Source: JBAXTE01 sp964653595 (GTDB lineage Bacteria > Bacteroidota > Bacteroidia > Bacteroidales > WCHB1-69). From it: a stretch of DNA of 64,000 nt. The position numbers were made by a program, and so were the translations under genes. Where the stretch lies: contig CAZZHH010000012.1 in NCBI GenBank assembly GCA_964653595.1, positions 10,222 to 74,221 on the forward strand, read 5' to 3'. Positions 42,824-52,106 of this stretch are shown here, piece after piece (the stretch's first letter is position 1; every line of letters begins with the position of its first letter). Below the pieces are notes generated by a model. That model ran no database searches and had not been told where the DNA came from. It was given only the letters and a program-made list of their open reading frames with translations.

Positions 42824-45670
42824 CTATTTTGCTTTTGCCCTAGCGTCATGAATCAATTTGTCTCCGTCCGCTTTTGCTTTGTTAATCAAGTTGTTGGATT
42901 TATCCTCGGCCTCTTTGTTCAATTTTGCAGCTTTGTCTTGAGCTTCTTTATTTAGTTTGGCAGCTGTTTTTTCGGCAGCAATTTTTGCTATTGGATTTTT
43001 GGCTTCTGCAATCAGTTTCTTGCCTTGGGCGTCCGTTTCTGCAATCAGCTTATCGCCAGCTTTTTTAGCTTCTGCTTTTATGTTATCGGCTTGTTTTTGA
43101 GCCTCGGCAATTAAGGCATCGGCTTTTTTCTGTGCATCGTCGAGGGCTTTATTTACCTCTTCTTTTACAGTAGCAACCACCTCGTCTTTTTTCTTATTAA
43201 TCTCGTCTTGGATAGCTCCTTTTACATCAGCTACTGCATTGTTTGCAGCGTCTCGAAGACCTGTCTTGATAATTGGCTTGGTGAATGTTCCACCTATCTT
43301 GATGTCGAATTTCAACATTTCCGACGGATTTACCTTCACTCCAGCTTGTGCTATTTTGCCAGTTACGCTATTTACAAAATCGTTCGCAGCATTGCCAAAC
43401 ACGTTTCTAGGAACTTGCATCTTCATTGTGTAATCGATGGTTTGATCGAGACCAGTAGTTCCGCTTACGGTAACTTTGCCTTGATCCAATTTAATATCGA
43501 AAGGTTCGGTAGTTACTTTTCCATCTGCGATTTTGAAACGGAGAGCGATGTTATTCAAATTCACCTTTTTAAACGCTGCAATTTTCGATATTTCTGCCAC
43601 TTGGTTTAACAGATTCGATCCCAAGATGGAAACGGTAGAAGTCTTCAACGATCCTTTAGCGTTAACAGTTTTCCAAACCGGTGTCATCGTCTTATCCAAC
43701 GTGCTATTATAGTCGAATGAGGTAGAAAACTTGCCAGTAGCATTTTCGGCAATAGGAGCTACTTTCTTCATGATTTCAAATGCTTTCCAGGTTTTGTGGA
43801 TATCCAAATTTGTTAGCACGAACGAAAAAGCAGCGTCGGGTTGTACCGATTTACTGGAATACGATCCGTTCATCTTAATTTGTCCGTCCAAAACGTTCAT
43901 CATCACATTGTTCATCTTTACTTTCTGATCTACCAATTGAATAATTCCACTAAGGTTATTGATGTCCAATTTATCATAAACCACCTTTTTAAAATTGGAT
44001 TTCATAGTAAAATCGATGTTTTTTGGAACATCAAAAGCGGTGAGAGCCGACAAGGAATCGGGTGTTGAAGTTGGAGTGGCAGTTGCAGGTTCGTCGGACA
44101 AGAACTGGTTTACATTCAAATAATTAGAATTAATCGTTAAAACACCCTTTAACGCACCTTTGTCAAAAACGTATGGGATAAAATTTTCTACCTTTCCGGA
44201 GGCGCTAAGGTCACTTTGTTCCATCTTCACGTCCATATTCGAAAGTTCGGCATATTGAGGGGTGAACTTCAGTGCTGCCGAAGTTATCGTAACGCCTTTT
44301 GGATAATCTTTATCGGAATAGAAGAAGTTTTTAAGTTCCATCAGACCAGTCGCTTTGAATTTTTCATATTGTTTTTTATCCAACATCGACATGCGACCTG
44401 CAAAAGCCAAATCTGCAGTCATCAAGCCTGTAAGTTTCTGATCGTTAGTTAACGGATAAAAATCTTTTACAATATTTAGGTCAATTTTACCTTTTGCCTT
44501 GGCGTCTATGTTTGCATCACTGATAGGCGTACTTACATAAAGCGACATATCAAAAGGATTTCCGGCCATTTCCACATGGAACTGTTTCACATCGATAATG
44601 GTGTTGTCGTAACTTCCGCCTTTGTTGGATACTTTAGCGGCAATCTGTATGTTGTTGACCGATTTTGGTAAATCGGGATATTTGAACATGGCATTTTTCA
44701 CCTTCATATTCAATTCAAAAGCAGGCAGATTGAGCGAATCCATTCTTCCTTTGGCAAATGCCGACATCTCGAAACTTCCATCCGTTTTGATTTTGTCGAA
44801 GTCTTTCAAGAAAATAGCTGGAACCATCGATAGGATACTCTTAAATTTGGTATCGGGGGTTTTAAGTTTAATATCCATGTTGTAGCTACCGTCTTTTGGC
44901 ATTTCAAAAAATCCAGCGAACTCCATGGACAAATCGTTAAATTTTACGTTGTTATCGAGAAAATCGAATTTCATCTTGTCAAAATCGGCATTCATATCAA
45001 ATTTTACGTCGGCTTTTCCTTTTTTAAGGTAAGCGATACCATCCATCACAAAGGTAAGCTCATCGATGGTAGTCTTTGTACGCAAATCGGTAGTAGAAGC
45101 TGTGAGATCGCCTTTTAAAGTGTGGTTTAATCCCAATACTTCGGCCGCCATGTTCGATTGTTTGTCTGTATAGCGGATGTTTCCATCTTCAATTTTAAAC
45201 TTTTGGAGAGTGAGCTTAAATTTAGAAGGTTCCGATTTAGCGGTATCTTGTGGAGTTTCAGAAGGTTTTGTAATATCCCAGTTGGCTTTGCCGTCTTTTT
45301 CCACAATCAAGTTGATGTTAGGTTTGGTCAGCGTGATTCCTTCGATTTTATAATTATCCCCAGAGATGACGCTAAACAAATCAATGGATACGTATATTTT
45401 TTTCATGCCCACCAGGGTGTCGCCAGCAAAATTGCCAACGCCGACCACCGAAAGATCTTCCAATCCCAACGAGAAATTTGGGAAACTGCGGAAGAGAGTC
45501 AAGTCCACATCTTTCCAATCCACTTTCGCATTTAAGCTCTTGTTTACCTCTTTTTTAACCTGTTCAAGAATCTTTCCCTTAAATAGGAATGGGGTTGCAA
45601 TAAGGAGTATGAGCAATACACCCAAGGTGATTCCCGAAATTTTTAATATCTTTTTTACCTTGCTGTTCAT
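42824..45670 (-). CDS. AsmA-like envelope protein with coiled-coil tail
   Basis: A 948-residue protein of the AsmA/YhdP-like group, thought to help lipid transfer or outer-membrane assembly. An N-terminal membrane helix (about 8-30) precedes the AsmA core (about 32-830), beginning VKKEVNKSLNAKVDWKDVDL, with many amphipathic beta-strand blocks. The last 110 residues change sharply to an Ala/Lys/Glu/Asp-rich helix with repeated units such as ADALIAEAQKQADNIKAEAK, a likely coiled coil. That tail is an unusual addition for the family. Codons here look somewhat less AT-rich than in neighbours. It is a single-gene unit. Confidence 0.8.
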   Translation of the reverse strand: MNSKVKKILKISGITLGVLLILLIATPFLFKGKILEQVKKEVNKSLNAKVDWKDVDLTLFRSFPNFSLGLEDLSVVGVGNFAGDTLVGMKKIYVSIDLFSVISGDNYKIEGITLTKPNINLIVEKDGKANWDITKPSETPQDTAKSEPSKFKLTLQKFKIEDGNIRYTDKQSNMAAEVLGLNHTLKGDLTASTTDLRTKTTIDELTFVMDGIAYLKKGKADVKFDMNADFDKMKFDFLDNNVKFNDLSMEFAGFFEMPKDGSYNMDIKLKTPDTKFKSILSMVPAIFLKDFDKIKTDGSFEMSAFAKGRMDSLNLPAFELNMKVKNAMFKYPDLPKSVNNIQIAAKVSNKGGSYDNTIIDVKQFHVEMAGNPFDMSLYVSTPISDANIDAKAKGKIDLNIVKDFYPLTNDQKLTGLMTADLAFAGRMSMLDKKQYEKFKATGLMELKNFFYSDKDYPKGVTITSAALKFTPQYAELSNMDVKMEQSDLSASGKVENFIPYVFDKGALKGVLTINSNYLNVNQFLSDEPATATPTSTPDSLSALTAFDVPKNIDFTMKSNFKKVVYDKLDINNLSGIIQLVDQKVKMNNVMMNVLDGQIKMNGSYSSKSVQPDAAFSFVLTNLDIHKTWKAFEIMKKVAPIAENATGKFSTSFDYNSTLDKTMTPVWKTVNAKGSLKTSTVSILGSNLLNQVAEISKIAAFKKVNLNNIALRFKIADGKVTTEPFDIKLDQGKVTVSGTTGLDQTIDYTMKMQVPRNVFGNAANDFVNSVTGKIAQAGVKVNPSEMLKFDIKIGGTFTKPIIKTGLRDAANNAVADVKGAIQDEINKKKDEVVATVKEEVNKALDDAQKKADALIAEAQKQADNIKAEAKKAGDKLIAETDAQGKKLIAEAKNPIAKIAAEKTAAKLNKEAQDKAAKLNKEAEDKSNNLINKAKADGDKLIHDARAKAK

Positions 45671-45984
45671 AGAAGTATAAGTTTAAGTTTTTTTACAAAT
45701 TTACATATAAAAACCAAATGGATTGCACAAATGTTCGTTATTTTTATAAGTGGAAAGCCATATCGAGTTTTTGTGCGATTCAGCTATATTTTTAGTGCCC
45801 AAAGTTGTAGGTTGATTAATTCCCCTGAGCGAAACTGAAGGTGTTTTCACTACCCAAGCGGAGTAAAGATTATATCATCTCACCTCAAATTCTACTCTAA
45901 ATTTATATAAATATAATTCGATTAAAACACATAATGACTATGTAATTATTATAATTATCAATATTTAATCATGAATGAAAAGTT
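45671..45984. other. 314-base intergenic region with a degenerate REP-like element
   Basis: Holds the candidate AsmA promoter. At about 45821-45855 the string CCCTGAGCGAAACTGAAGGT resembles the short CTGAGCGAAGTCGAAGG-type intergenic repeat I know from other Bacteroidota. Only one diverged copy is seen in this window. No frame was found. Confidence 0.35.
45696..45703 (-). promoter_or_regulatory. Candidate -7 element for the AsmA-like gene
   Basis: Reads TAAATTTG on the minus strand, an exact TAnnTTTG match 26 bases before the ATG at 45670. Confidence 0.4.
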
Positions 45985-47205
45985 TTACCAAGAATACGAC
46001 ATTAAATCGATATCCTGATATGGGAGTTGAAAATGCTCACTAATGATTCGATGAGTAATAAATCCTTTAAAAGAGTAAATCCCTTTACGGAAGAATGGTT
46101 CCGATTTAATAAACCACTCGGTTCCACCTGCTTCGCAAATGTTTAACAATACTGGAGCAAGGTAATTACTTAGAGCATACGAAGCTGTATGAGGGACCTT
46201 GGATGCAATATTTGGAACACAATAGTGGGTAACCCCAAAAAGTTTAAATACAGGGTTTGAGTGATCAGTAGGGCGCGATGTCTCTACACACCCGCCTTGA
46301 TCGATGCTCACGTCAATAATTACCGAACCAGCTTTCATCTCTTTTACCATCTCTTCGGAGACTATATGAGGCGAACGACCAGAGTTGCTATGAATTGCAC
46401 CAATAAGGACATGAGCAGTTTTTAGCGATTTTAACAAAACCTTTGGTTGGATGATAGAAGTGAAAATTCTAGCGTTTAAATTTTCTTGAAGTCGTCGTAA
46501 TTTGTAAATGTTGTTATCAAATACTTTCACCATAGCTCCCAAACCCATTGCTGCTCTAGCAGCATATTCGCCTACGGTACCAGCACCAAGAATCACTACT
46601 TCTGTAGGAGTAATACCAGAGAAACCTCCTAACATGTTTCCTTTCCCATAATTTAAATCCGATAAATACTGGGCAGCAATAAGAATAGAGGTGTTGCCTG
46701 CAATTTCACTAACAGCTCTAACAATTGGAAAAGAGTGTGACTGGTCCTGAATATATTCAAAGGCGACGCCGATGGCTTTTTTTTCTGAAATTTTTGCAAA
46801 ATATTCTTGTGTTTGAATGGTGGGATGTAAGGCCGAAAATATGGTTTGGTTGGCCTTAATCATGTCTAATTCCGAGACAGATAATGGTGAAATACGCAAC
46901 AAAATATCTGAATTTGAAAACAAATATCCTGTAACATCCACAATATCAGCACCCGCATCGATATAATCTTGATTTGAAAAATGAGATTCATTGCCAGCAT
47001 AAGACTCCACCAAAACTCGGTATCCATTTTTTACCAGCAAATTAACCGCTTCTGGGACTAATGCCACTCTGTGTTCGCTATCATTAGTCTCTTTGAGGAC
47101 TCCAATTACCATTTGGACATTGTTTTTTTTAACATCCAGCATCTCTTCTTGAGGTAACAATCCACTCTTGCCAAGATTTATTAAATTGTTTTGTGTAGAC
47201 TCCAT
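45985..47205 (-). CDS. ald: Alanine dehydrogenase
   Basis: NAD-dependent enzyme interconverting L-alanine with pyruvate and ammonia. The 406-residue protein matches the AlaDH/PNT family: substrate-site motifs GVLKETNDSEHRVALVPEA and ALHPT, the Rossmann motif VILGAGTVGEYAARAAMGLGA, SIDQGGC with the catalytic Asp, and CVPNIASKVPHTASYALSN. It is some 30 residues longer than B. subtilis Ald at the N-terminus (MESTQNNLINLGKSG...), an extension I also associate with Bacteroidota. A transhydrogenase alpha subunit is less likely because no beta subunit is near. It follows tsaE by 11 bases. Confidence 0.9.
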   Translation of the reverse strand: MESTQNNLINLGKSGLLPQEEMLDVKKNNVQMVIGVLKETNDSEHRVALVPEAVNLLVKNGYRVLVESYAGNESHFSNQDYIDAGADIVDVTGYLFSNSDILLRISPLSVSELDMIKANQTIFSALHPTIQTQEYFAKISEKKAIGVAFEYIQDQSHSFPIVRAVSEIAGNTSILIAAQYLSDLNYGKGNMLGGFSGITPTEVVILGAGTVGEYAARAAMGLGAMVKVFDNNIYKLRRLQENLNARIFTSIIQPKVLLKSLKTAHVLIGAIHSNSGRSPHIVSEEMVKEMKAGSVIIDVSIDQGGCVETSRPTDHSNPVFKLFGVTHYCVPNIASKVPHTASYALSNYLAPVLLNICEAGGTEWFIKSEPFFRKGIYSFKGFITHRIISEHFQLPYQDIDLMSYSW

Positions 47206-47216
47206 CTTTCTTAAAC

Positions 47217-47630
47217 TTAAAAAGTAATAATCCGATTATTGGTATTCTCATCTGTCACGATACGAACCATGACCGTATTTGCAGGTAAAATATCCTTAAC
47301 TATCTCTGGCCATTCTATCAGGCAATAATGGCCACTATAAAAGCATTCATTAAATCCTAAATTAATTGCTTCTTGACTATTTTTCAACCGATAGAAATCA
47401 AAATGATATACCATTTTTTTATCGGAGTAGTATTCGTTTACGATAGAGAAGGTGGGACTTGTCACTAATTCTTCAACACCCAAACAGGTGCACACTTGTT
47501 TAATAAAAGTTGTTTTTCCGGCACCCATTTCTCCATCAAATGCAAAAAGTCGAGAATTAGGATAAAAATCAATCAACGACTGAGCTATTTGGTTTAGTTC
47601 ATCCACGTTTGAACAAGTAAATTGTCTCAT
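47217..47630 (-). CDS. tsaE: tRNA t6A modification ATPase TsaE
   Basis: P-loop ATPase of the TsaBDE complex making N6-threonylcarbamoyladenosine in ANN-decoding tRNAs. The 137-residue protein has Walker A GEMGAGKTTF (about 33-42), SPTFSIVNEY, the YHFDFYRL signature and a late LIEWPE motif, all typical. The ATG at 47630 (MRQFTCS) is chosen; an upstream start adds seven poorly conserved residues. It lies between porX and ald on one strand with short gaps. Confidence 0.94.
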   Translation of the reverse strand: MRQFTCSNVDELNQIAQSLIDFYPNSRLFAFDGEMGAGKTTFIKQVCTCLGVEELVTSPTFSIVNEYYSDKKMVYHFDFYRLKNSQEAINLGFNECFYSGHYCLIEWPEIVKDILPANTVMVRIVTDENTNNRIITF

Positions 47631-47685
47631 AAAGAATCTTCCATTAAGCACTAAAAAAAGTTAATATTTGGCAACAATCGCATCT

Positions 47686-49239
47686 CTATTTTGGAATCAA
47701 ATGAACAAAAGGAATCAACATCTCTTCCATAGAAATTCCCCCATGTTGAAATGTATTTCGATAATAATTTACATAATAATTATAGTTGTTAGGATATGCA
47801 AAAAAATGGTCACTCTGAGCAAAGATGTAAGACGATGAAAGGCTGTTTTTGGGAAGATAAATAGTTTCTGGATTTCTCACCTCAAAAACATCTTTAGAGT
47901 TAGTCTCCAGACTTCTCCCCTCTTTATATCTTAAGTTAGTGGTGGTATCTCTATCGCCAACAATTCTAACTGGATTTTTTACCAATATTGATCCATGATC
48001 GGTAGTGATACATATCGGAATTTTCTTTTCAGCAAGTTGTTTTATGAGTTCTTGTAAGGGGGAGTGCTCAAACCAAGATTTTGTAATAGATCGATAAGCT
48101 GCTTCATCTGAAGCCAATTCTCTGATTAATTCACTTTCAGTACGAGCATGAGAAAGCATATCTACAAAATTATACACAACAACATTCAACGGGTTATTTG
48201 AATACTGATGAATGGTTTCGGTAATTTTCCAACCAAAATCGACATTTAACACCTTAGAATAGTGGTGTTTGATATTAATTCCATATCGTTTTAAGTACAA
48301 ATCGAGCAATTCACTTTCAAACTGATTTTTATGGCCCTCATCTCCCTCTTCGACCCAATACTGAGGATATTTTTTAGCAATTTCGGAAGGCAGTAATCCC
48401 GAAAAGAGAGCATTTCGAGCAAATTGGGTAGCAGTAGGCAAAGCCGCAAAATAGAGTTCATCCGAAGCCACATCATACAACTCTCTAAAATAGGGTTCTA
48501 TCGCCTTCCATTGGTCGTAACGTAAATTGTCGATCACAATCAAATAGGTGTTTTGAGAATTTTTGAGTAGCGGAAAAAGTCTTTCCTTTAGCAAGGTTTG
48601 AGACATCATTGGCACATCATCGGTGGTTGAGTTTAACCATGAAATATAATTTTTAGAAACAAAGCGACCAAATAATTTATTAGCTTCCGCTTTTTGTTGT
48701 ATCAAAACATCTACAATGCCATTGTCGTTGTTTTTCTCCAAAAGAATCTCCCATTGTACTAAATTGGTATATATATTCTTCCAATCCTCAACACTTCGAG
48801 CATCCATAATATCGAGGCTCAGTTTTCGGAACTCTTTTTGATATTTTTCGAGATTTTTCTTAAGAATTAGGTCTTTGTTTTCCACAATTTTTTTTACACT
48901 TAGAAAAATCTGGTTAGGATTTACTGGTTTGATTAAATAATCGGTAATTTTTGAGCCCAAAGCATCATCCATGATATGTTCTTCTTCGCTCTTGGTAATC
49001 ATTACTACAGGAAGAAAAGGGTTGATTTTTTTTATTTCATCCAATGTATCAAGGCCAGATAAACCGGGCATATTTTCATCGAGAAAAACAATCGTAGGCT
49101 GCTCTGTTTTGATGATTGCCAGGCCTTCGTAGCCATTATTGGAAACAATCACCTTGAGTCCTTTTGCTTCTAAGAAAAGAATATGTGGGGTTAATAAATC
49201 AATTTCATCATCGACCCATAGTATTTTAATTTGTTCCAT
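47686..49239 (-). CDS. porX: PorX: response regulator with PglZ phosphodiesterase domain
   Basis: Regulator of the type IX secretion system. The 517-residue protein has a receiver domain (1-120; phosphoacceptor Asp54 in IVFLDENMPG, Lys104 in DYLIKPVN), a helical linker, and a PglZ/alkaline-phosphatase-fold domain (about 225-515). The latter shows metal-site pieces IDNLRYDQW (Asp237), LPTATQFARNALFSG with Thr271 as likely nucleophile, DMLSHAR (Asp360, His364) and TDHGS (Asp414, His415). P. gingivalis PorX pairs with histidine kinase PorY and cleaves oligonucleotides. No kinase is adjacent. Two T9SS cargo genes in the window fit its presence. Confidence 0.92.
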   Translation of the reverse strand: MEQIKILWVDDEIDLLTPHILFLEAKGLKVIVSNNGYEGLAIIKTEQPTIVFLDENMPGLSGLDTLDEIKKINPFLPVVMITKSEEEHIMDDALGSKITDYLIKPVNPNQIFLSVKKIVENKDLILKKNLEKYQKEFRKLSLDIMDARSVEDWKNIYTNLVQWEILLEKNNDNGIVDVLIQQKAEANKLFGRFVSKNYISWLNSTTDDVPMMSQTLLKERLFPLLKNSQNTYLIVIDNLRYDQWKAIEPYFRELYDVASDELYFAALPTATQFARNALFSGLLPSEIAKKYPQYWVEEGDEGHKNQFESELLDLYLKRYGINIKHHYSKVLNVDFGWKITETIHQYSNNPLNVVVYNFVDMLSHARTESELIRELASDEAAYRSITKSWFEHSPLQELIKQLAEKKIPICITTDHGSILVKNPVRIVGDRDTTTNLRYKEGRSLETNSKDVFEVRNPETIYLPKNSLSSSYIFAQSDHFFAYPNNYNYYVNYYRNTFQHGGISMEEMLIPFVHLIPK

Positions 49240-49397
49240 TTCCAGTTTAGTTAATTAATTAGAATAAAATTTACACATAGTTAATTTTGAGCTTATTTAG
49301 TTTAACAACACCTATTTCATCTTATTTCTAATAACATAATTTATAGTGAAATATGATCTCATTTGATATAAAAAAATCAAAAAAATATTCTTCTTTA

Positions 49398-49405
49398 CAA
49401 ATATA
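49398..49405 (-). promoter_or_regulatory. Possible -7 element for porX
   Basis: Reads TATATTTG on the minus strand, about 160 bases before the porX ATG. This long leader makes it uncertain. Confidence 0.2.
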
Positions 49406-49455
49406 ATAATTTTTTAGTCACAAAAAACAGTAAATTCGCTATAAAAAAAGAATTG

Positions 49456-50685
49456 ATGATTATTCATAATAAACGTAAGATAATTAACGACCCAGTATAT
49501 GGTTTTATTACCATCCCCAATGATTTAATTTTTGATTTAATGGAACATCCATTTTTTCAACGACTTAGAAGAATTAAACAGCTTGGGTTAACAGGATTGG
49601 TGTATCCAGGAGCAATTCACACTCGGTTTCAGCATGCATTAGGTGCTATGTTTTTGATTCAACAGGCTATAGAGGTATTACGGCAGAAGGAGATTGATAT
49701 TTCTAAAGAGGAAGAAGAGGCGGCAATTATTGCAATACTTCTGCACGACATAGGGCATGGACCTTTTTCGCATGCTCTCGAAAATTGCATCGTTCACAAA
49801 ATGAACCATGAAGATCTTACCCTATTGTATTTTAATGAGTTAAATCGCCAGTTGTTTGGCAAAATTGATTTAGCGATTAAAATCTTCACAAACAAATACC
49901 ATAAGAAGTTTTTACATCAGCTCGTTTCAAGTCAAATAGATGTCGACCGGTTAGATTATTTATCGAGAGACAGTTTTTACACTGGAGTATCGGAAGGAAT
50001 AGTTGGCACCGAAAGAATCATTAAAATGCTAAATGTAGCCAATGGCAATTTAGTAATTGATATTAAGGGGATATATTCTATCGAAAAATTTGTCCTTGCC
50101 AGAAGATTAATGTATTGGCAAGTATATTTACACAAAACAGTGGTGGGAGCCGAACAAATGCTAATTAAGATACTCAAAAGAGCTGAATCACTTACAAAAC
50201 AAGGTGTACCCATGTTTTTAACACCTTCATTAAAACAATTCTTATTACACAATTACACGCAGCAAGATTTTGAATCAACACCATCGTTACTAGCTTTATT
50301 TGCCAACTTAGACGATGATGAAGTAATGACTTGTATCAAAATGTGGCAACAACATTCCGACAAAATTCTTTCACTTCTATCAACCAATCTAATCAATCGA
50401 AAATTATTTAAGGTAGAATTGACAGACGAACCTATATCGGGCAACAAGGTTTTTGAGATGCAAGAAAAAGTCGCAACAAAATATGGCATTACAGAAGAAG
50501 AATCTTCCTTTTTAGTTTTTGATGGAACAATTTCTAACAGTGCATATTCACATCCAGGAAGTAATATTTCCATTTTATTACAAAACGGAGTCTTAGTGGA
50601 TTTAGCAGAAGCCTCAGACCAATTAAATATTGACACATTAACCAAAATTGTTAAAAAACACTTTTTTTGTTATCCTAAGTGTTAA
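49456..50685 (+). CDS. HD-domain phosphohydrolase
   Basis: A 409-residue cytoplasmic protein related to SAMHD1/YwfO-type dNTP triphosphohydrolases. HD signatures are HTRFQHALGAMFLIQQA, ILLHDIGHGPFSHALE (HD pair and an extra His) and QIDVDRLDYLSRDSFYTGV (the distal Asp). These supply the expected His-His-Asp-Asp metal set. The substrate is not known; dNTPs or (p)ppGpp-like nucleotides are possible. The ATG at 49456 is used, one codon inside a TTG start. lpxD follows on the same strand with 257 bases between. Confidence 0.87.
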   Translation: MIIHNKRKIINDPVYGFITIPNDLIFDLMEHPFFQRLRRIKQLGLTGLVYPGAIHTRFQHALGAMFLIQQAIEVLRQKEIDISKEEEEAAIIAILLHDIGHGPFSHALENCIVHKMNHEDLTLLYFNELNRQLFGKIDLAIKIFTNKYHKKFLHQLVSSQIDVDRLDYLSRDSFYTGVSEGIVGTERIIKMLNVANGNLVIDIKGIYSIEKFVLARRLMYWQVYLHKTVVGAEQMLIKILKRAESLTKQGVPMFLTPSLKQFLLHNYTQQDFESTPSLLALFANLDDDEVMTCIKMWQQHSDKILSLLSTNLINRKLFKVELTDEPISGNKVFEMQEKVATKYGITEEESSFLVFDGTISNSAYSHPGSNISILLQNGVLVDLAEASDQLNIDTLTKIVKKHFFCYPKC

Positions 50686-50942
50686 TTCATTTTAGTAAAA
50701 AAACAGAGATATTTCTCTTTACAATAAAATTAATATTACTGATATTTAACCTCTTACAAAATAGGTCTGTATGAAAATGCAATTTATATCATGGAAATTA
50801 TTAAAATTGCATATTAAAGAAGGATAAAATATGTGATTTTTTGATAGAATTAACATTTTTGAAATATCCAGAGGATTCTAGTATTGATATTAAAAAAAAG
50901 AAGTTATCTACTTTAGCACATAGGATAAAAAAACAGTTAGAG

Positions 50943-51968
50943 ATGAAATTTACCGCAAAAATAATAGCAGAAATCACCAACGGAACCATAGAAGGCAATG
51001 AAAATGCAGAAGTATATAGCCTTTCGAAGATTGAAGAAGGAGGTGAAGGCACATTGACTTTTTTGGCAAATCCAAAATATACTAATTTTATTTACGAAAC
51101 TACCGCTACAGCGTGCATAGTTAGTGCCGACTTTGTTGCTGAACATCCAATAAAAACAACCTTGATAAGAGTTCCGAATGCATACTTAGCATTTGCTCAA
51201 CTTTTGGAAGTGTATAACAACATGAAACCTCAAAAAAAAGGGATATCGCAATTAGCATGCATTGCACCTTCAACCAATATAGATGCAAGTTGCTATGTAG
51301 CCGAATTTGTAAGCATTGGCGAACATTGTAAAATTGGCAAAAATGTAAAACTATATCCACATGTAACCATTGGCGACAATGTTACCATTGGAGACGGAAC
51401 AACCCTTTTTGCTGGTGTAAAAATATACCACGAATGTATTATTGGCAAAGATTGCACTTTACATGCAGGCACTGTAATTGGAGCAGATGGATTCGGATTT
51501 GCACCTCAACAGGAAAATGAATATAAGAAAGTAGCTCAAATTGGAAATGTTATCTTGGAAGATTGTGTAGAAATAGGTGCAAACTGCTGTATCGACAGGG
51601 CTACATTAGGATCTACGATAATTAGAAAAGGGGTAAAATTAGACAATCTGATACAAGTAGCACACAATGTTGAAATTGGGACAAACACGGTAATTGCAGC
51701 TCAATCAGGAGTAGCAGGTTCGGCAAAAGTAGGCAAAAATGTAATGATAGGAGGACAAGTTGGAGTAAGTGGTCATATTGTAGTTGCCGACAATGTAAAA
51801 ATTGCTGCCCAATCGGGAATTCCAAATAATGTGGAAGAACAAGGTTCTACTATTATGGGGTCGCCAGCTTTTGATGCGTCGTTATATAAAAGAGTCTTTA
51901 TTTTATTTAAACGTTTACCTGAATTATACAATAGAATTTCTGATTTAGAAAAAATTATAAAGAAATAA
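50943..51968 (+). CDS. lpxD: UDP-3-O-acylglucosamine N-acyltransferase LpxD
   Basis: Third enzyme of lipid A synthesis, adding the second acyl chain from acyl-ACP. The 341-residue protein has the N-terminal uridine-binding domain (about 1-100, LSKIEEGGEGTLTFLANPKY) and a left-handed beta-helix of hexapeptide repeats (about 105-310). The catalytic His is in DNLIQVAHNVEIG. A short helical C-terminus (FKRLPELYNRISDLEKIIKK) is typical. The ATG at 50943 (MKFTAKII) is chosen; the frame extends 102 bases upstream without family similarity. It heads the lpxD, lpxC/fabZ, lpxA set. Confidence 0.93.
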   Translation: MKFTAKIIAEITNGTIEGNENAEVYSLSKIEEGGEGTLTFLANPKYTNFIYETTATACIVSADFVAEHPIKTTLIRVPNAYLAFAQLLEVYNNMKPQKKGISQLACIAPSTNIDASCYVAEFVSIGEHCKIGKNVKLYPHVTIGDNVTIGDGTTLFAGVKIYHECIIGKDCTLHAGTVIGADGFGFAPQQENEYKKVAQIGNVILEDCVEIGANCCIDRATLGSTIIRKGVKLDNLIQVAHNVEIGTNTVIAAQSGVAGSAKVGKNVMIGGQVGVSGHIVVADNVKIAAQSGIPNNVEEQGSTIMGSPAFDASLYKRVFILFKRLPELYNRISDLEKIIKK

Positions 51969-52090
51969 TCTAGCATTTTTTGATTTCTCACTAAACATTA
52001 AAATATTGATATTTAGACATTTAAATAAATATCTGAATTTTCAAGAGGCTTGATTATTAACATTTGTTCACATTATACGTAATTATTTTT

Positions 52091-52098
52091 TATCTTTG
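52091..52098 (+). promoter_or_regulatory. Candidate -7 element for lpxC/fabZ
   Basis: TATCTTTG, an exact TAnnTTTG match, ends 8 bases before the ATG at 52107. A TTG at 52064-52066 is 24 bases upstream, slightly far for a -33 element. The leader would be almost nil. Confidence 0.45.
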
Positions 52099-52106
52099 CC
52101 AACATT

